Positions 1-9,920 are shown, counted from the stretch's first letter. The stretch is 64,000 nt of DNA from Pithys albifrons albifrons (GCF_047495875.1 NC_092473.1:13483733-13547732); one strand, 5' to 3'. Translations and numbers: made by a program. Notes: generated by a model not told the origin, from the letters alone.

Positions 1-2800
1 AAGAGGGGATTGGAGGCTTGAGAACAGTCTTCTCTTCCCATGAAGCGGAAAAGATGGATGTGCTGTGCTCCCGGGAGCACTGAGCATGGGGGTGTGGGAG
101 GGGGAGTTCAGATGTTTCATCCCTTTGCCTGGTCCCCTCCGCTCAGCAGTCACAGGGGCAGTGACACTCACCCTGGCTGGTGCAGAGGGGACACCCATTG
201 GGCATGAAATGCTCCAGGCACCCTGGCAAGATGAGCATGGCTTGGTTAAGGAACTCCTTAACCAAAGGATGGTTTGTGGCTGTGCCCACAGGGATGAGAA
301 CAGCAGGGACAGCCCCTTTCTGTGGTCCTCAAGGGTTTAAAGTTGTGGCTCAAGATTTTTCACAGTGTGATTGGACCTTTCAGGTGTGCAGACATCAAAA
401 AGGTCTCTCCTTCCCCTCACCTCTGTGCCAGCAATGATTAATAAAATTTGACTCTATTGAAAAGGCAAGAAAGGAAAAAACAATACAGGACATTTCTGGA
501 GACCATCCTAATCCAGTGTCTTGGAGTCAAATGAATCAGCAGCGTCTTATTCTGCTGGTGGGATTAGTCAGTGTTCATCCAGGCTCCCAGAGTGTGAGGT
601 GAGGCTCTGCATAGCAAGGAGCAGTGGCGAGGTGGCCACAGGGTGTTGGCTGCTTCATGGAGCCAAGCAAATCCCTCCTCATAATCCTGCAAGTGCTGTG
701 GGGCTGCTCCAGCTCGTGCTGGGAGCTGTGGGACAGCAGAGAGGGGCAGGACAAAGGGAGCAGGCAAAAATACCTCTGAAAATCTGAGGTGAGGGTGAAG
801 GATGCTCTGTGGCTGTTGGATGTGGGGTGCAGGGGGAGGCTGCAGGATGGGCCTGTGTGCATGGGATGTCCCTCCTGCCACAGCATCATGCCTGGCTGAG
901 TTTCCTGGCTGTTAAAGTGGGTCAAGCAGAAACCCAAGGAGCATCCAAGCTCACCAAACTGGACCCAGCTATATGGAAGCTGAATTATTCAGGGCCAGCT
1001 TAAAAAATTGAAGAGCCCAGGAAAACTCCAGAAGAGCCCAGCCCATGGGACTCCCCATACCCCTGTTGGGCAGAGGCAGCCCATGCTCAGGGGCACCTTG
1101 GGCACTTTGGGATGGGGGACAATGTCATTTCAGTCTAACACAGTCCTTGGGTCTGGGGAAAGCAGAGAGAAAGCACTCAGAGAAGTTCACATAGATTCTG
1201 TAGTCCTCCATAGCCCTCCATGCTGTAGCAGTTTCCTCAGGTGCCCCAGCAGGGCTCTGTCACACCCACAGGCAAAACAGCTGAAAGGGAGCCCCTTTGT
1301 CTGCCAAAATGAGGATCTCTTAAACATGTAATTTTAGACAGTATGCAAAAAGTCAGGGGCTTGTTCCTTGCCATGAGGTCTTTGGTTGCAGCAACTCCCC
1401 ATTGCTCAGAGAGTACCACATCCAACTGGGAGCTGAGATGTCCCCCCAGTGCTGTCACTTTTAAAGTACCCCCTGTGGTTTTATTCCTGGGGCTTTGGGA
1501 TGGGGAAAACCAGCTCATGGGGAGAATCCCTGTGGTGAGTAATGCTGCCTGGCGAGTGCCGGGAAAAGGCGGGTGCACATATGCTGCAGCTCATCCTGCT
1601 CTTTTCATGGAGCATTCACACTGTCTGGGTGCCAACCAGCAGCAGCCACAGCCAGGGAACCCCCATCACAGTTAGCCCCTTTTCTTACATTTCCAAGGCA
1701 CCTGGATGGAGTCTGGCATAGGGCAAGGGGACATACCCTAAGGGCAGTGAGGTGCTTTGAGGTTTTACAGCAACACTATGAAATTAGAGCTGAGCAAACC
1801 CAGCCGAAGCAAGCAGGCCAAAAAATGCCCCCATTTCACCAGTGTGCCGAGCAGTGCAGGTGCTCAGCCCAGAGGGGAGTGGGGAAGGCTGAGCCCCGGC
1901 TCCGGTCAGAGCTCGGCGCAGCAGGCGGGTGTGCTCTGAGCCAAACTCTGGCTATTTCAGCCAAGGAGAAAAGATGGAAATTTCCACCTGGCCTGTTTTC
2001 CTCCCTGCGATGAATTTGTAGGAGACCCTTTGCTCAGACCCACTCCCGACAGAAGGGCTGAGGCGGCACAGGCGGTTTTGTCTCTAATTTCCTCTGGCGT
2101 GAGCAGCAGCAGCAGCACATCCCACCGGCCCCGCGCTGATTTACACAACGCAGCATTTATTGACTGCGAGGAGATTGTAATTCACAGCCCGGCGCGGTGC
2201 GGTCACAGTGTGCGAGCAGAGATGGCTCCTCTCCTCCTTCCCGCTGCCTCCATCCTCCCGTGCTCCAGGTGGGGAGAGCTGGTCCCCCACGGCTCTCACC
2301 CAGTTCAGTGCGAGGGGGCACTTGCCATGTCTCTCTATGCCTTGCTGTTCCTGCGAGAAAACAAGATAGCATCGAATCCCAGTGACAGAACCTGCCGCCT
2401 TGGCCAGCTCACCCAGCCCAGGCGAGGTGGGGACACCCGCGGGGTCCCTGCCTGGAGCACCCGCCCTGAGGACACACATCCCTTCTCTGCACAGACATCC
2501 CCACCGCCCCATGCTGCTGATTCCCCTCCTTCTCTGTTTCCACTCTCTGGTTAGGCTGGGGAGGAGAAACCCCCCAGGTGCTTTCTCAGAAAGCTGGGGG
2601 ACTGTTGTGTTCTGCTATCCAGAGCTGCAATCCATCTATCCACCCGTCCTTGCTGACCCATCCAGCCCCTCCTGCACCAAAACCTTTCACAGCGCAGGGA
2701 TGACCCTCTCCCTACAAAGCTCATGCCCTGAATATAATTACCGATGCTTTCTTCCTAATTAATCTCCCTTGCAATTAGCTCCGGGCCTCCAAAATCCCCC
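1..2800. other. 5' flank of SLC29A4, no coding exon recognised
   Basis: No reading frame here resembles a known protein, and none shows exon-like borders. The stretch contains one polyadenylation-like signal near 440, a CpG-containing patch with a TGATTTACACAA-type AT core at about 2,100-2,200, and homeodomain-type TAATTA sites at 2,735-2,780. In human the next gene on this side is WIPI2. I saw nothing identifiable as WIPI2 coding sequence. Confidence 0.6.
440..445 (+). other. candidate poly(A) signal AATAAA
   Basis: A canonical AATAAA lies in a TTAATAAAATTTGACTC context, followed by T-rich sequence. It could end the transcript of an upstream plus-strand gene (WIPI2 by synteny) or be a chance hexamer. 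No coding exon of such a gene is visible in the window. Confidence 0.25.
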
Positions 2801-2807
2801 TAAGGCC

Positions 2808-2859
2808 CCTACAGGCAGTACCTACATACGGCACCTATAAACGGTACCTACAGGCGGTA
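2808..2859. repeat. 13-bp minisatellite, four diverged copies
   Basis: Four head-to-tail 13-bp units of the form CCTACAGGCRGTA lie at 2,808-2,820, 2,821-2,833, 2,834-2,846 and 2,847-2,859. Copies 1 and 4 differ by one base; copies 2 and 3 are more diverged. A partial fifth unit follows. The array ends just before the CpG island of SLC29A4. Confidence 0.85.
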
Positions 2860-2970
2860 CCCCACAGACCGGGGATGGGCGTGCTCCGCTCATCGGGAAA
2901 GCCTCTCCCGCGGCCCCGGGGCCGGTGTGGGGGCTCGGGGGAGGAGCGGGGGGCCGGGCGGAGGCGGGCG

Positions 2971-3000
2971 GGAGGCAGACCCGGGGGAGGCAGACCCGGG
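2971..3000. repeat. 15-bp tandem duplication in the CpG island
   Basis: GGAGGCAGACCCGGG occurs twice without a break (2,971-2,985 and 2,986-3,000), with no mismatch. It is a small local duplication within the promoter or 5' UTR. Confidence 0.9.
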
Positions 3001-3015
3001 GCCGCCCCCGCTTCT

Positions 3016-3036
3016 CGCCGCCGCCGCCGCCGCCGC
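3016..3036. repeat. (CGC)7 trinucleotide run
   Basis: Seven perfect CGC units lie in the CpG island, probably in or next to the non-coding first exon of SLC29A4. Runs of this kind in 5' UTRs often vary in length between individuals. Confidence 0.9.
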
Positions 3037-3039
3037 ACT

Positions 3040-3156
3040 CGGTGCCGGCCCCCTCCCGGCGGAGGCTCCGGTATGGCGGGGCCGGGGGCCGGCGGCCGCC
3101 GGGGCTGAGCGGGGCGGGCCAGCGCAGCTGCCGCAGAGCCGCCGCGGCGGAGAGAG
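3040..3156 (+). other. SLC29A4: SLC29A4 non-coding exon 1 (3' end defined, 5' end not)
   Basis: The exon end is set by a consensus donor, GAGAG|GTAAGAAC, at 3,156/3,157 inside the CpG island. The left border is nominal because the transcription start cannot be seen. The exon contains an 11-codon upstream ORF (3,073-3,108). Intron 1 then runs to 5,239. Confidence 0.6.
3073..3108 (+). other. candidate uORF in SLC29A4 5' UTR
   Basis: An ATG in strong context (G at -3, G at +4) opens an 11-codon reading frame rich in Gly, Arg and Ala. It closes with TGA 48 bases before the exon 1 donor. If transcription starts upstream of 3,073, ribosomes would meet it before the PMAT start codon. The start site is unknown, so this is an inference. 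Confidence 0.4.
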
Positions 3157-5239
3157 GTAAGAACCACCGCGACCTGTTGGGTTCGGTCGGGACCGCCGGG
3201 GAGCGGGGGGGAGAGCGGGGGAGCCGCCGCCCCCAGAGCCCCTACCCCCCTGAGCATCCTCCCCAGACCTCCCGAGCATCCTCCGTGCGCGGCCGGGCCC
3301 GGGCTCCCTCCGCTCCCGCCCCGGCCAGCAGCTTCTCCTTCAGCCCGGGGGACGGGGGTTTCGGAATGGCCCCCGGTTATGGCAACTTTGCCCCTGGCAA
3401 GATGCCGGGGATCTTTTTGGCATGGCAAAAATCGTTTCTCTGCCCTAACGGGGAGGCTCTGCAGTGCCCGGGGGTCACCCAGAGCCGAGGGGCAGCGGGG
3501 CAGGGGCTCCCCCCGGGTTAGACCCGTGCCCTTGATGGACAAACACCCCTGCCCCCGCGCTGGGTGCAGAGGGGCGGCAGGGTGTAAATCCGCAGGGGCA
3601 GATGGATGTAAATCCAATGGGAAGAGAAAATCTAATTTCCAGCGGCGCAGGGATGATCGGGCGAGCGAGGCGCAGAGTGCCGGAGGCTGGTCCAGCTCCG
3701 CGGCTGGGCAGTGCATCCCGCATCTCGCTCTGCTTCTGCCCCCGGGAAGTTTGGGCCACACACAGTAGGTACGAGGCGTTTCCAGTCTGCATATTCTCCA
3801 GCTGGGATTTCTGCTTTGAAAAAACCCTGCAACAGGCTTTCCCGGCATCCCAGGAGATGCTTCCCACTGGGTTTTATTGCCTGGGGTGGCACTGGGGTGC
3901 TGGATGAAGGGGGATCACAGCCAGCTCCTCGGGGAGCAGCGGGATGGAACAGAGTCTCCAAACAAAACAAGTCCTGCTGGGTTGTTCTGCCCTCGGGGCT
4001 TTGGGATGGGGGCCCTTGGGGCCCACCCTGGTGTGGTGCAGGGCAGGGATCCCAGCCCAGCCCCCAGCCCTCCACCAGTGCTGTGATCTCGGTGCAGCCT
4101 CAGGGCTGTGGCAGTGCTGCCCTGTGGCACCGTCCCTGCAGGGAGAGATGCATTTTAGTCTCTAGAAATGCCCTCACAGGGTCTGTGGGCACCATGTTTC
4201 CCCCACCCCAGGGGTCCTCCAGCATTTGACCCATCCTCGCAGCTGGGGAGATGCTGGAAAACCTCTCTGCTCCAGCAAATGCCATGTCTGGCAGGGAGAC
4301 CAAAGAAATCAGTGCCATTGATTTTCCCTCCCCTGCCTGCCTCAGCCTGCTGCCTTGGAGGAGATTGTTTTTCCCCATCCTCCCTGGATGCCTGGGGGCT
4401 CTGCAGGAGGTGGGCTGGGGGCAGGCTGGCATCCAGCAACCAGCACCAGGAATTCAGTGCCATCCTGGGGGCACCCTGTTTTGGGTGTTTCTGGTGGGGT
4501 TGCTGGAGGATATCAGATGTTTGGGGAGCTCATTTTGGGATGCATTGAGTGTGGATCCTCTTGGGCATGATGCTGAGGTCTCCCTGGCAGCTCTCTGAGC
4601 ACGTCCATGTTGTGGTCCCTCAGAAAAGCAGATCAAAACAAAGCAAGGTCTCATCCCATCCTCTCCCTGAAGGGGCTGCAGGAAGTGTGTCTGCCCAGGC
4701 CAGTGGCTCTACCCCAGCCCCAGACACCAGAGATGCTGAAAAGGGCATAAACCAGAGCAAGCTGTGCTGCCTGAGGAGCGCAAGGGCTTCCCAAGGCAGC
4801 GGGAATCTTCCCTGCAGCCGTCCTCCATGAGTGGTTTTAATCCATTAATTTCTCTAATTGCTTTTGGAAATCACAGCAGTGTTTGTCTTCAGCAGCATCC
4901 CAGGGAGGTGCTGAGCCAGGATGGGGCGAGGGCTGTGCCTTGGGGCTGCTCATGTGGATCTCCCACAGGCACTGCCTGCCACACCAAACCCAAACTTCTG
5001 CCCAGTGTGTCAAGGGATCCCATTCTCCCCAGGGAAATCACCTTTCCAGGTGGAAAAGAAAAGGGAGCCATTGTGATACTCTGAGGTGGGGAAGGCTCAG
5101 GGCCACCCACATGCCATCGTCCCTTGCAGACCCCTATCACCACCCAGGGGATGATCCCCAGGGGGAACACAGGAGCTGGGACCCACCTGTGTCTCCCGGG
5201 GGTGTCACTGCCCGCCCTCCCTCCCTCCCTCCCTCCCAG
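3157..5239 (+). other. SLC29A4: SLC29A4 intron 1
   Basis: The intron runs from the CpG-island donor to the acceptor CTCCCTCCCAG before the first coding exon. It has a CTCC tetranucleotide run at about 5,218-5,237 that doubles as the polypyrimidine tract. I see no further gene or mobile element in it. Confidence 0.7.
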
Positions 5240-5249
5240 GCTGGCCAGG

Positions 5250-5409
5250 ATGGGCTCGGTGGGGGCCGAGCGCTTCAAGGAGTTGAGCCCGGCAGGGACG
5301 CCCGAGGGCAACGTGGTGATGAGCTTCAGCTTCGACAGCTACCAGCTGGAGGAGGACGAGCTGCAGAGGGGCAGCCAGGCCAAGGGCATCCTCACCTTCA
5401 TGGAGCCAG
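5250..5409 (+). CDS. SLC29A4: SLC29A4 coding exon 1
   Basis: Encodes the cytoplasmic N-terminus, residues 1-53, including the conserved VVMSFSFDS and QLEED segments. The acceptor is CCTCCCAG at 5,239 and the donor is CCAG|GTGAGG. It ends one base into a codon. Confidence 0.95.
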
Positions 5410-8400
5410 GTGAGGGGAGGCACAGCCCGAGCTGACCTGCAGCCAGGACGTGGGTTCCCTGCTGGTTTTCCACCCATTTAGGAAATTCCTGGGTTGGGTT
5501 TAATAGCCACAAGTGGCCTAAAGTGCCACAAAATTGCCCAACAGCTTTTTTCAATGCTCTTTGTGCCCATGTGAACACCAGCACATCCCGTGGCAGTGGG
5601 CTCTGTATGCTGCCAAGGAGTTGAGGGTTTGTGCCCTGAGTCTCCTGCTCGTCTCACCCCCAGCCTGCAGCTTCACCTTTCTCCATGCAGAGTTCAGGAG
5701 TGCTCCTGGGATTTACCCCAGCCCTGCTCCATATGCTGAGGCATTCCTGTCCACCTCCACATCTGCCTCAACCCCTCCTGCACCTTGACTTGGGCTGTTA
5801 CCTGCACTGTTCCCTCAGCTTACTCAGCTGCAATTAAAACTCATCAGCCCTCGAAGCCCAGGTGTTTTCCTGCCTCCTGGGTCTCCCACTGAAATGTCTT
5901 TATTTAGGGAAGAAGTTTCTCAGGGCTAGGGCTGTTTATTTGAGAGATCTATGAGGTGCTGGATTATGGAGTCATCTTTCATCACCCTAAGACTGGGATC
6001 TGACACAGGTCCCAGAGGTGCAGCAGTGTTGCTGTCACATCTCTTTCTCTTTTTTTCCCCTTTTGGGGCAGTTTCTGAGGATCCCGAGCCCCAGGACCGA
6101 TATCATGGGATTTATTTTGCCATGCTGCTTGCTGGGGTGGGATTTCTCCTGCCCTACAACAGCTTTATCACCGATGTGGATTACCTGCACCATAAATACC
6201 CAGGTAGGTCTCCAGCAGCTGCAGCACTTCTCTGCCACCCCAAACCTGGAGAGAGCTCAGCTGCTCTGCCAGGGGAGCTGGACCCCTGTCCTCCCCATCA
6301 CCTGCCTCTCTGCAGGGACTTCCATCGTCTTTGACATGAGCCTCACCTACATCCTGGTGGCCTTGGTGGCCGTCATCCTCAACAACGCGCTGGTGGAGCT
6401 GCTGAGCCTGCACACCCGGATCTCTGTGGGTGAGTGGGGGTCCTCACACCCCTCTGCAGTCCTGTCCCCAGGCTGTCCCCCTGCCACCATCTCTGTCTCC
6501 CTCCCACAGGCTATCTCTTTGCCCTGGGACCCCTGCTCTTTGTCAGCATCTGTGATGTCTGGCTGGAGCTCTTCAGCCGCAGGCAGGCCTACGCCATCAA
6601 CCTGGTTGCTGTTGGGGTGGTGGCCTTTGGCTGCACAGGTATGTGGGAGAGCAGTTGGTGCTGGGACATGCACAGCTAGGAGTGGGAAGCAGCCTCATTC
6701 AGGCGCCATGGCCTCCTGGGACAACCTCTCTCTCTCTGATCACTGTGAGCTCACCCTCATGTGCCTGCTCCATCCCTTCCACCTCTCTCCAGGCACCAGA
6801 CTGTGCATTGGTCACCAACACCACTGATCTGGGCCACCATGGTGGCTTCCCAGGCCCCGCACCTGCTGGCCACTCCTGGTGGGAACAGACTTGGTAGGGC
6901 ATCCAGGGAGGGAGAAAAAAGCCTCTGGCTTTTGGAGCAAGGAGGGTTTGGGAATGCTACAGCTTTCAGCTGGCACAGCACATGGGCTCCCACCAGGGTT
7001 TCTTCCCCCTTTCCAACATTTCGGTTGCAGCAATAATCCCTCCTTCTCCCCTCTTTGTATCTCTCTGAAGTGCAGCAATCCAGCTTCTATGGCTACACGG
7101 GGCTGCTGCCCAAGCGCTACACGCAGGGAGTGATGACAGGCGAGAGTAAGTACCCATGTCCTCTGCCCATGTCCATGTCCCACCACATGGCCTTGCTCAG
7201 AGGGACCCTCCTTCACCTTCTCCTGGGTCCCAGTGAGTCACACCTGGGTCCTTGCTGTCCCCAGCACAGCCCAGCTGGGCTGCCAGCAGAGCAGGGACCC
7301 TCGGGGTGTTTAATGGTTTCTAAATCCCTGCACTGCCACACTAATTCGGGGGTTGAGGTGTCTGCCAGGAGCCGCCTTCACCACCCCAAAATCACTGCTG
7401 GCAGCTGCTCCATACTGGGAGGCATCACATCCAGGCAGTGGGGGGATGATGGGGGTCCCTGCTCTGTGGGACTCAGCAAGACCCGGTGCTGACAGGTCTC
7501 CCACACCACCAGGCACCGCCGGCGTCATCATCTCGCTCAGCCGCATCTTCACCAAGCTGCTGCTGTCAGACGAGAAGGAGAACACCGTCATCTTCTTCTT
7601 CATCTCCATTGGCATGGAGCTGACGTGCTTCATCCTGCACCTCCTGGTGAAACGCACCCGCTTTGTCCGCTACTACACAGAGGGCTCCCGCAAGGGCCTG
7701 CCTGAGACCCGCGGTGCCGGCGACCCCGGCACAGGCTACCGCGTCCACCATGACGTCACCTCTGAGGACGTCCGATTTGTAAGCCAAGGGTGGGTCTCCC
7801 TGCTGCCCCTTGGGGTCCTGCCCATCCCTGGTGCTCAGCAGTGCTGTCTCCTTTGCCCCCACCAGGAGAACCGGCAGCAGGGGCAGCCGAGCTCCCCCCA
7901 GGGCAGCCCAGGCCCCGAAGCTGAGCTGGCTGGCAGCGGCACCTACATGCGCTTTGATGTTCCTCGGCCCAAAATCAAGAGGAGCTGGCCCAGCTTCCGA
8001 GGTGGGTGGTGGGGCAGTGGCCATGGGTGGGTTTGCAGCATTTTGTGGAGTGGAATTGGTGATTGGTGATGCAGAGTTACAGGGAAGGATCATCCCCAAA
8101 GCGGAAGAAGGGCTTTCGACAAGGGCATGGAATGACAGGACAAGGGGGGAATGGCTTCAAACTGACAAGAGTGCACTTGGATAATTAGGTCGGATATCAG
8201 GAAGAAATTCTCCCCTGTGAGGTTGGGAAGGCCTGGCACAGGTTGACCAAAGCAGCTGTGGTTTCCCCCATCCCTGGAAGTGTTCCAGGACAGGTTGGAT
8301 GGCGCTTGGAGCGACCTGGTCTGGTTGAAGGTGTCCTCACCTATGGCAGAGGGGTTGAAACTGGATGATCTCTAAGGTCCCTTCCAATCCAAACCATTCT

Positions 8401-9452
8401 ATGATTCTACGATCCCTTTCCTAATGATGTGCCTAAAACTATGGGGCAAACTCACCTTTGGAAGCCTCCCTGGGGGTCAGGCAAAGCTTTCAGGCTCTGC
8501 AAGGGGAGCGCTGCAGTTTTGGCTGAGCTGTGCTGCCTGTCCCTGCCAGACATGCTGCTCTACCGCTATGTTGTGTCCCGGCTCATCTGGGCCTACATGC
8601 TCTCCATCGCCATGACCTACTTCATCACGTTGTGCCTCTTTCCCGGGCTGGAGTCGGAGATCCACAACTGCACTCTGGGGGAATGGCTGCCCATCCTCAT
8701 CATGGCCATCTTCAACCTCTCTGACTTCGTTGGCAAGGTAGGAGAGAGGCCACCACCAACACACTGTGGGTCTGTCCTCCTTTTGTGTCCTCTTTCTAAG
8801 CCACTTGGCTTCACTGAGGGTCATCTCCACCCCATGGCTACCTAAACACCATGAGGCTGCTCACCTACCAAGGCTGGGCCCCTCCAGCAGTTGGTCTTTC
8901 CACCATTTCATCTCTTCGCTGCCCCATTTTGGGCACTGTATTGCCCTCCCCAGCCTCCTCACCCCACTCACCCTGGTCTTTGACCCTCCCTGCAGATCCT
9001 GGCTGCCCTGCCCTATGACTGGAGAGGGACCCACCTCCTCGTCTACTCCTGCCTTCGCGTGGTCTTCATCCCCCTCTTCATCATGTGTGTCTACCCCAAC
9101 GGACAGCCCACCTTCGGCCATCCCGCCTGGCCCTGCATCTTCTCCCTCCTCATGGGCATCACCAATGGCTACTTTGGCAGTGTCCCCATGATTCTGGCTG
9201 CAGGGAAAGTGAGCCCGGAGCAGCGGGAGTTGGCAGGTAGGACTGAGCCCTCATGGGAATCCCGTGTGGGGTGGCCAGAGCAGCCTGACACCCGTGTCCC
9301 TTCCCACAGGGAACACCATGACCGTGTCCTACATGACAGGCTTGACGCTGGGCTCGGCTGTGGCGTATTTTGCCTACAGCCTCACCAGTACCTCCCACAG
9401 CACCTGTTTCTACACTGAAACCTCCAATGGCTCCTTCACGCTGGGATACTGA
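5250..9452 (+). CDS. SLC29A4: Plasma membrane monoamine transporter (PMAT/ENT4), ten coding exons
   Basis: PMAT is a polyspecific, low-affinity, pH-sensitive transporter of serotonin, dopamine, metformin-like and other organic cations. It belongs to the equilibrative nucleoside transporter family. Ten exons (5,250-5,409; 6,072-6,203; 6,316-6,429; 6,510-6,638; 7,071-7,145; 7,513-7,778; 7,866-8,001; 8,550-8,737; 8,996-9,236; 9,310-9,452) have GT-AG borders and join in frame to 527 aa, against 530 in human. The start is fixed by the family N-terminus MGSVG and a strong Kozak context (A at -3, G at +4). Eleven hydrophobic helices are present, with a long loop between TM6 and TM7. Glu203 in the TGES motif matches human Glu206, which is required for cation selectivity. 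The gene is tail to tail with TNRC18. Introns of 300-660 bp within it hold nothing recognisable apart from the CR1 in intron 8. Confidence 0.98.
6072..6203 (+). CDS. SLC29A4: SLC29A4 coding exon 2 (TM1)
   Basis: Encodes DRYHGIYFAMLLAGVGFLLP, the signature first helix of the family, then the loop SFITDVDYLHHKYP. The acceptor is TTTTGGGGCAG and the donor is CCCAG|GTAGGT. It starts and ends in phase 1. Confidence 0.97.
6316..6429 (+). CDS. SLC29A4: SLC29A4 coding exon 3 (TM2)
   Basis: Begins GTSIVFDMSLTYILVAL, almost identical to mammalian PMAT, and carries TM2 up to LHTRISVG. The acceptor is CTCTCTGCAG and the donor is GTGG|GTGAGT. Confidence 0.97.
6510..6638 (+). CDS. SLC29A4: SLC29A4 coding exon 4 (TM3-TM4)
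   Basis: Encodes TM3 (ALGPLLFVSICDVWLELFS) and TM4 (YAINLVAVGVVAFGC). The borders are CTCCCACAG and ACAG|GTATGT. Confidence 0.97.
7071..7145 (+). CDS. SLC29A4: SLC29A4 coding exon 5 (TM5, selectivity Glu)
   Basis: A short exon encoding QQSSFYGYTGLLPKRYTQG and the TGE of TGES. The GAG at 7,142-7,144 is Glu203, equivalent to human Glu206. The borders are CTCTCTGAAG and GAGA|GTAAGT. Confidence 0.97.
7513..7778 (+). CDS. SLC29A4: SLC29A4 coding exon 6 (TM5 end, TM6, loop start)
   Basis: Encodes STAGVIISLSRIFTKLLL, then TM6 (VIFFFISIGMELTCFILHL) and the start of the large cytoplasmic loop, including the conserved GYRVHHDV. It ends in phase 0 at CGATTT|GTAAGC. Confidence 0.96.
7866..8001 (+). CDS. 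SLC29A4: SLC29A4 coding exon 7 (TM6-TM7 loop)
   Basis: Encodes the variable Gln/Ser/Pro-rich loop followed by the conserved YMRFDVPRPKIKRSWPSFR. This is the least conserved coding exon, as in other species. The borders are CCCCCACCAG and CGAG|GTGGGT. Confidence 0.95.
8105..8413 (+). mobile_element. CR1 LINE, 5'-truncated 3' end
   Basis: About 300 bp match the 3' terminal part of chicken repeat 1. They include the ATATCAGGAAGAAATTCT block, a CTGGCACAGGTTG block, CCATCCCTGGAAGTGTTC, GATGATCTCTAAGGTCCC, and the terminal short repeats ATTCTATGATTCTACGAT. The left border is approximate. It is inserted in intron 8 in the same direction as SLC29A4 and ends 136 bp before the next exon. Almost all genomic CR1 copies are 5'-truncated like this one. 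Confidence 0.95.
8550..8737 (+). CDS. SLC29A4: SLC29A4 coding exon 8 (TM7-TM8)
   Basis: Encodes RYVVSRLIWAYMLSIAMTYF (TM7), the loop LCLFPGLESEIHNC and TM8 (WLPILIMAIFNLSDFVGK). The acceptor is GTCCCTGCCAG and the donor is GGCAAG|GTAGGA, phase 0. Confidence 0.97.
8996..9236 (+). CDS. SLC29A4: SLC29A4 coding exon 9 (TM9-TM10)
   Basis: Encodes ILAALPYDWRGTHLL, TM9 (LRVVFIPLFIMCVYP) and TM10 (FSLLMGITNGYFGSVPMIL), ending at the AAGKVSPEQRELA segment. The borders are CCTCCCTGCAG and GCAG|GTAGGA. Confidence 0.97.
9310..9452 (+). CDS. SLC29A4: SLC29A4 coding exon 10 (TM11 and C-terminus)
   Basis: Encodes NTMTVSYMTGLTLGSAVAYF (TM11) and a short tail with an NGS glycosylation-type sequon, ending in GY and TGA at 9,450-9,452. 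Human PMAT ends at a comparable point. Confidence 0.97.
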
Positions 9453-9920
9453 GGTCAAGGGTGGGGCAATGGGGAAAAGATGGGACCTGCTTCCCACCAT
9501 GGTCCCCACCGCCCCACCTGGCCCATGTCCCTCCTCTGGGAGCAAGCCTGGAGCCAGAAAGCCACCGCAGGGTGGACAGGGACTGGCATCCTATTGGCAC
9601 AGGGCTGTGGCATCCCAAAATAGCCCGTGCTGCCCAGCCAGGTACTGAGCAGGGCCACTTCTTGGGGTGACATTCCTCCCACCCCAGGGGACAGTCCTGT
9701 TGCTTTTGGGGGGCTCCCCATCAGCAATGTGCAGCTCTCCATTGGAGGCTGGGGATCTCCTGTTTGAGTCAAGCCATTGCCAGGAGGAAGAAAATACTGC
9801 CAAATCCCCGAAGGGATAGGACCAGTTGTGAGGAGGACGGAGATGGGAGGGCTGGTGAGGAAGAGAAGAGCAAGAGAGGAAGGAAACACTCCTTCAGTCC
9901 CCCGTGGCTCTGGGAAGGTT

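Larger units (their letters stand above)
2870..3330 (+). promoter_or_regulatory. SLC29A4: CpG-island promoter of SLC29A4
   Basis: This stretch is strongly GC-rich and dense in CpG. It contains a GC box (GGGGCGGGCC, 3,111-3,120), a 15-bp tandem duplication (2,971-3,000) and a (CGC)7 run (3,016-3,036). A splice donor sits at its right side (3,157). It lies 2.1 kb before the start codon of SLC29A4, as expected for a gene with a non-coding first exon. No initiation site can be fixed from sequence; the lone TATAAA at 2,836 is inside the minisatellite and is probably not a TATA box. Confidence 0.75.

Noticed and set aside
2836..2841. TATAAA as a TATA box for SLC29A4
   Set aside because: It is a diverged copy inside the 13-bp minisatellite, and the gene has a CpG-island promoter.
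2835..3848. 337-codon minus-strand ORF across the CpG island
   Set aside because: GC-rich sequence lacks stop codons by chance; the Pro/Ala/Arg composition follows the base content and no domain is visible.
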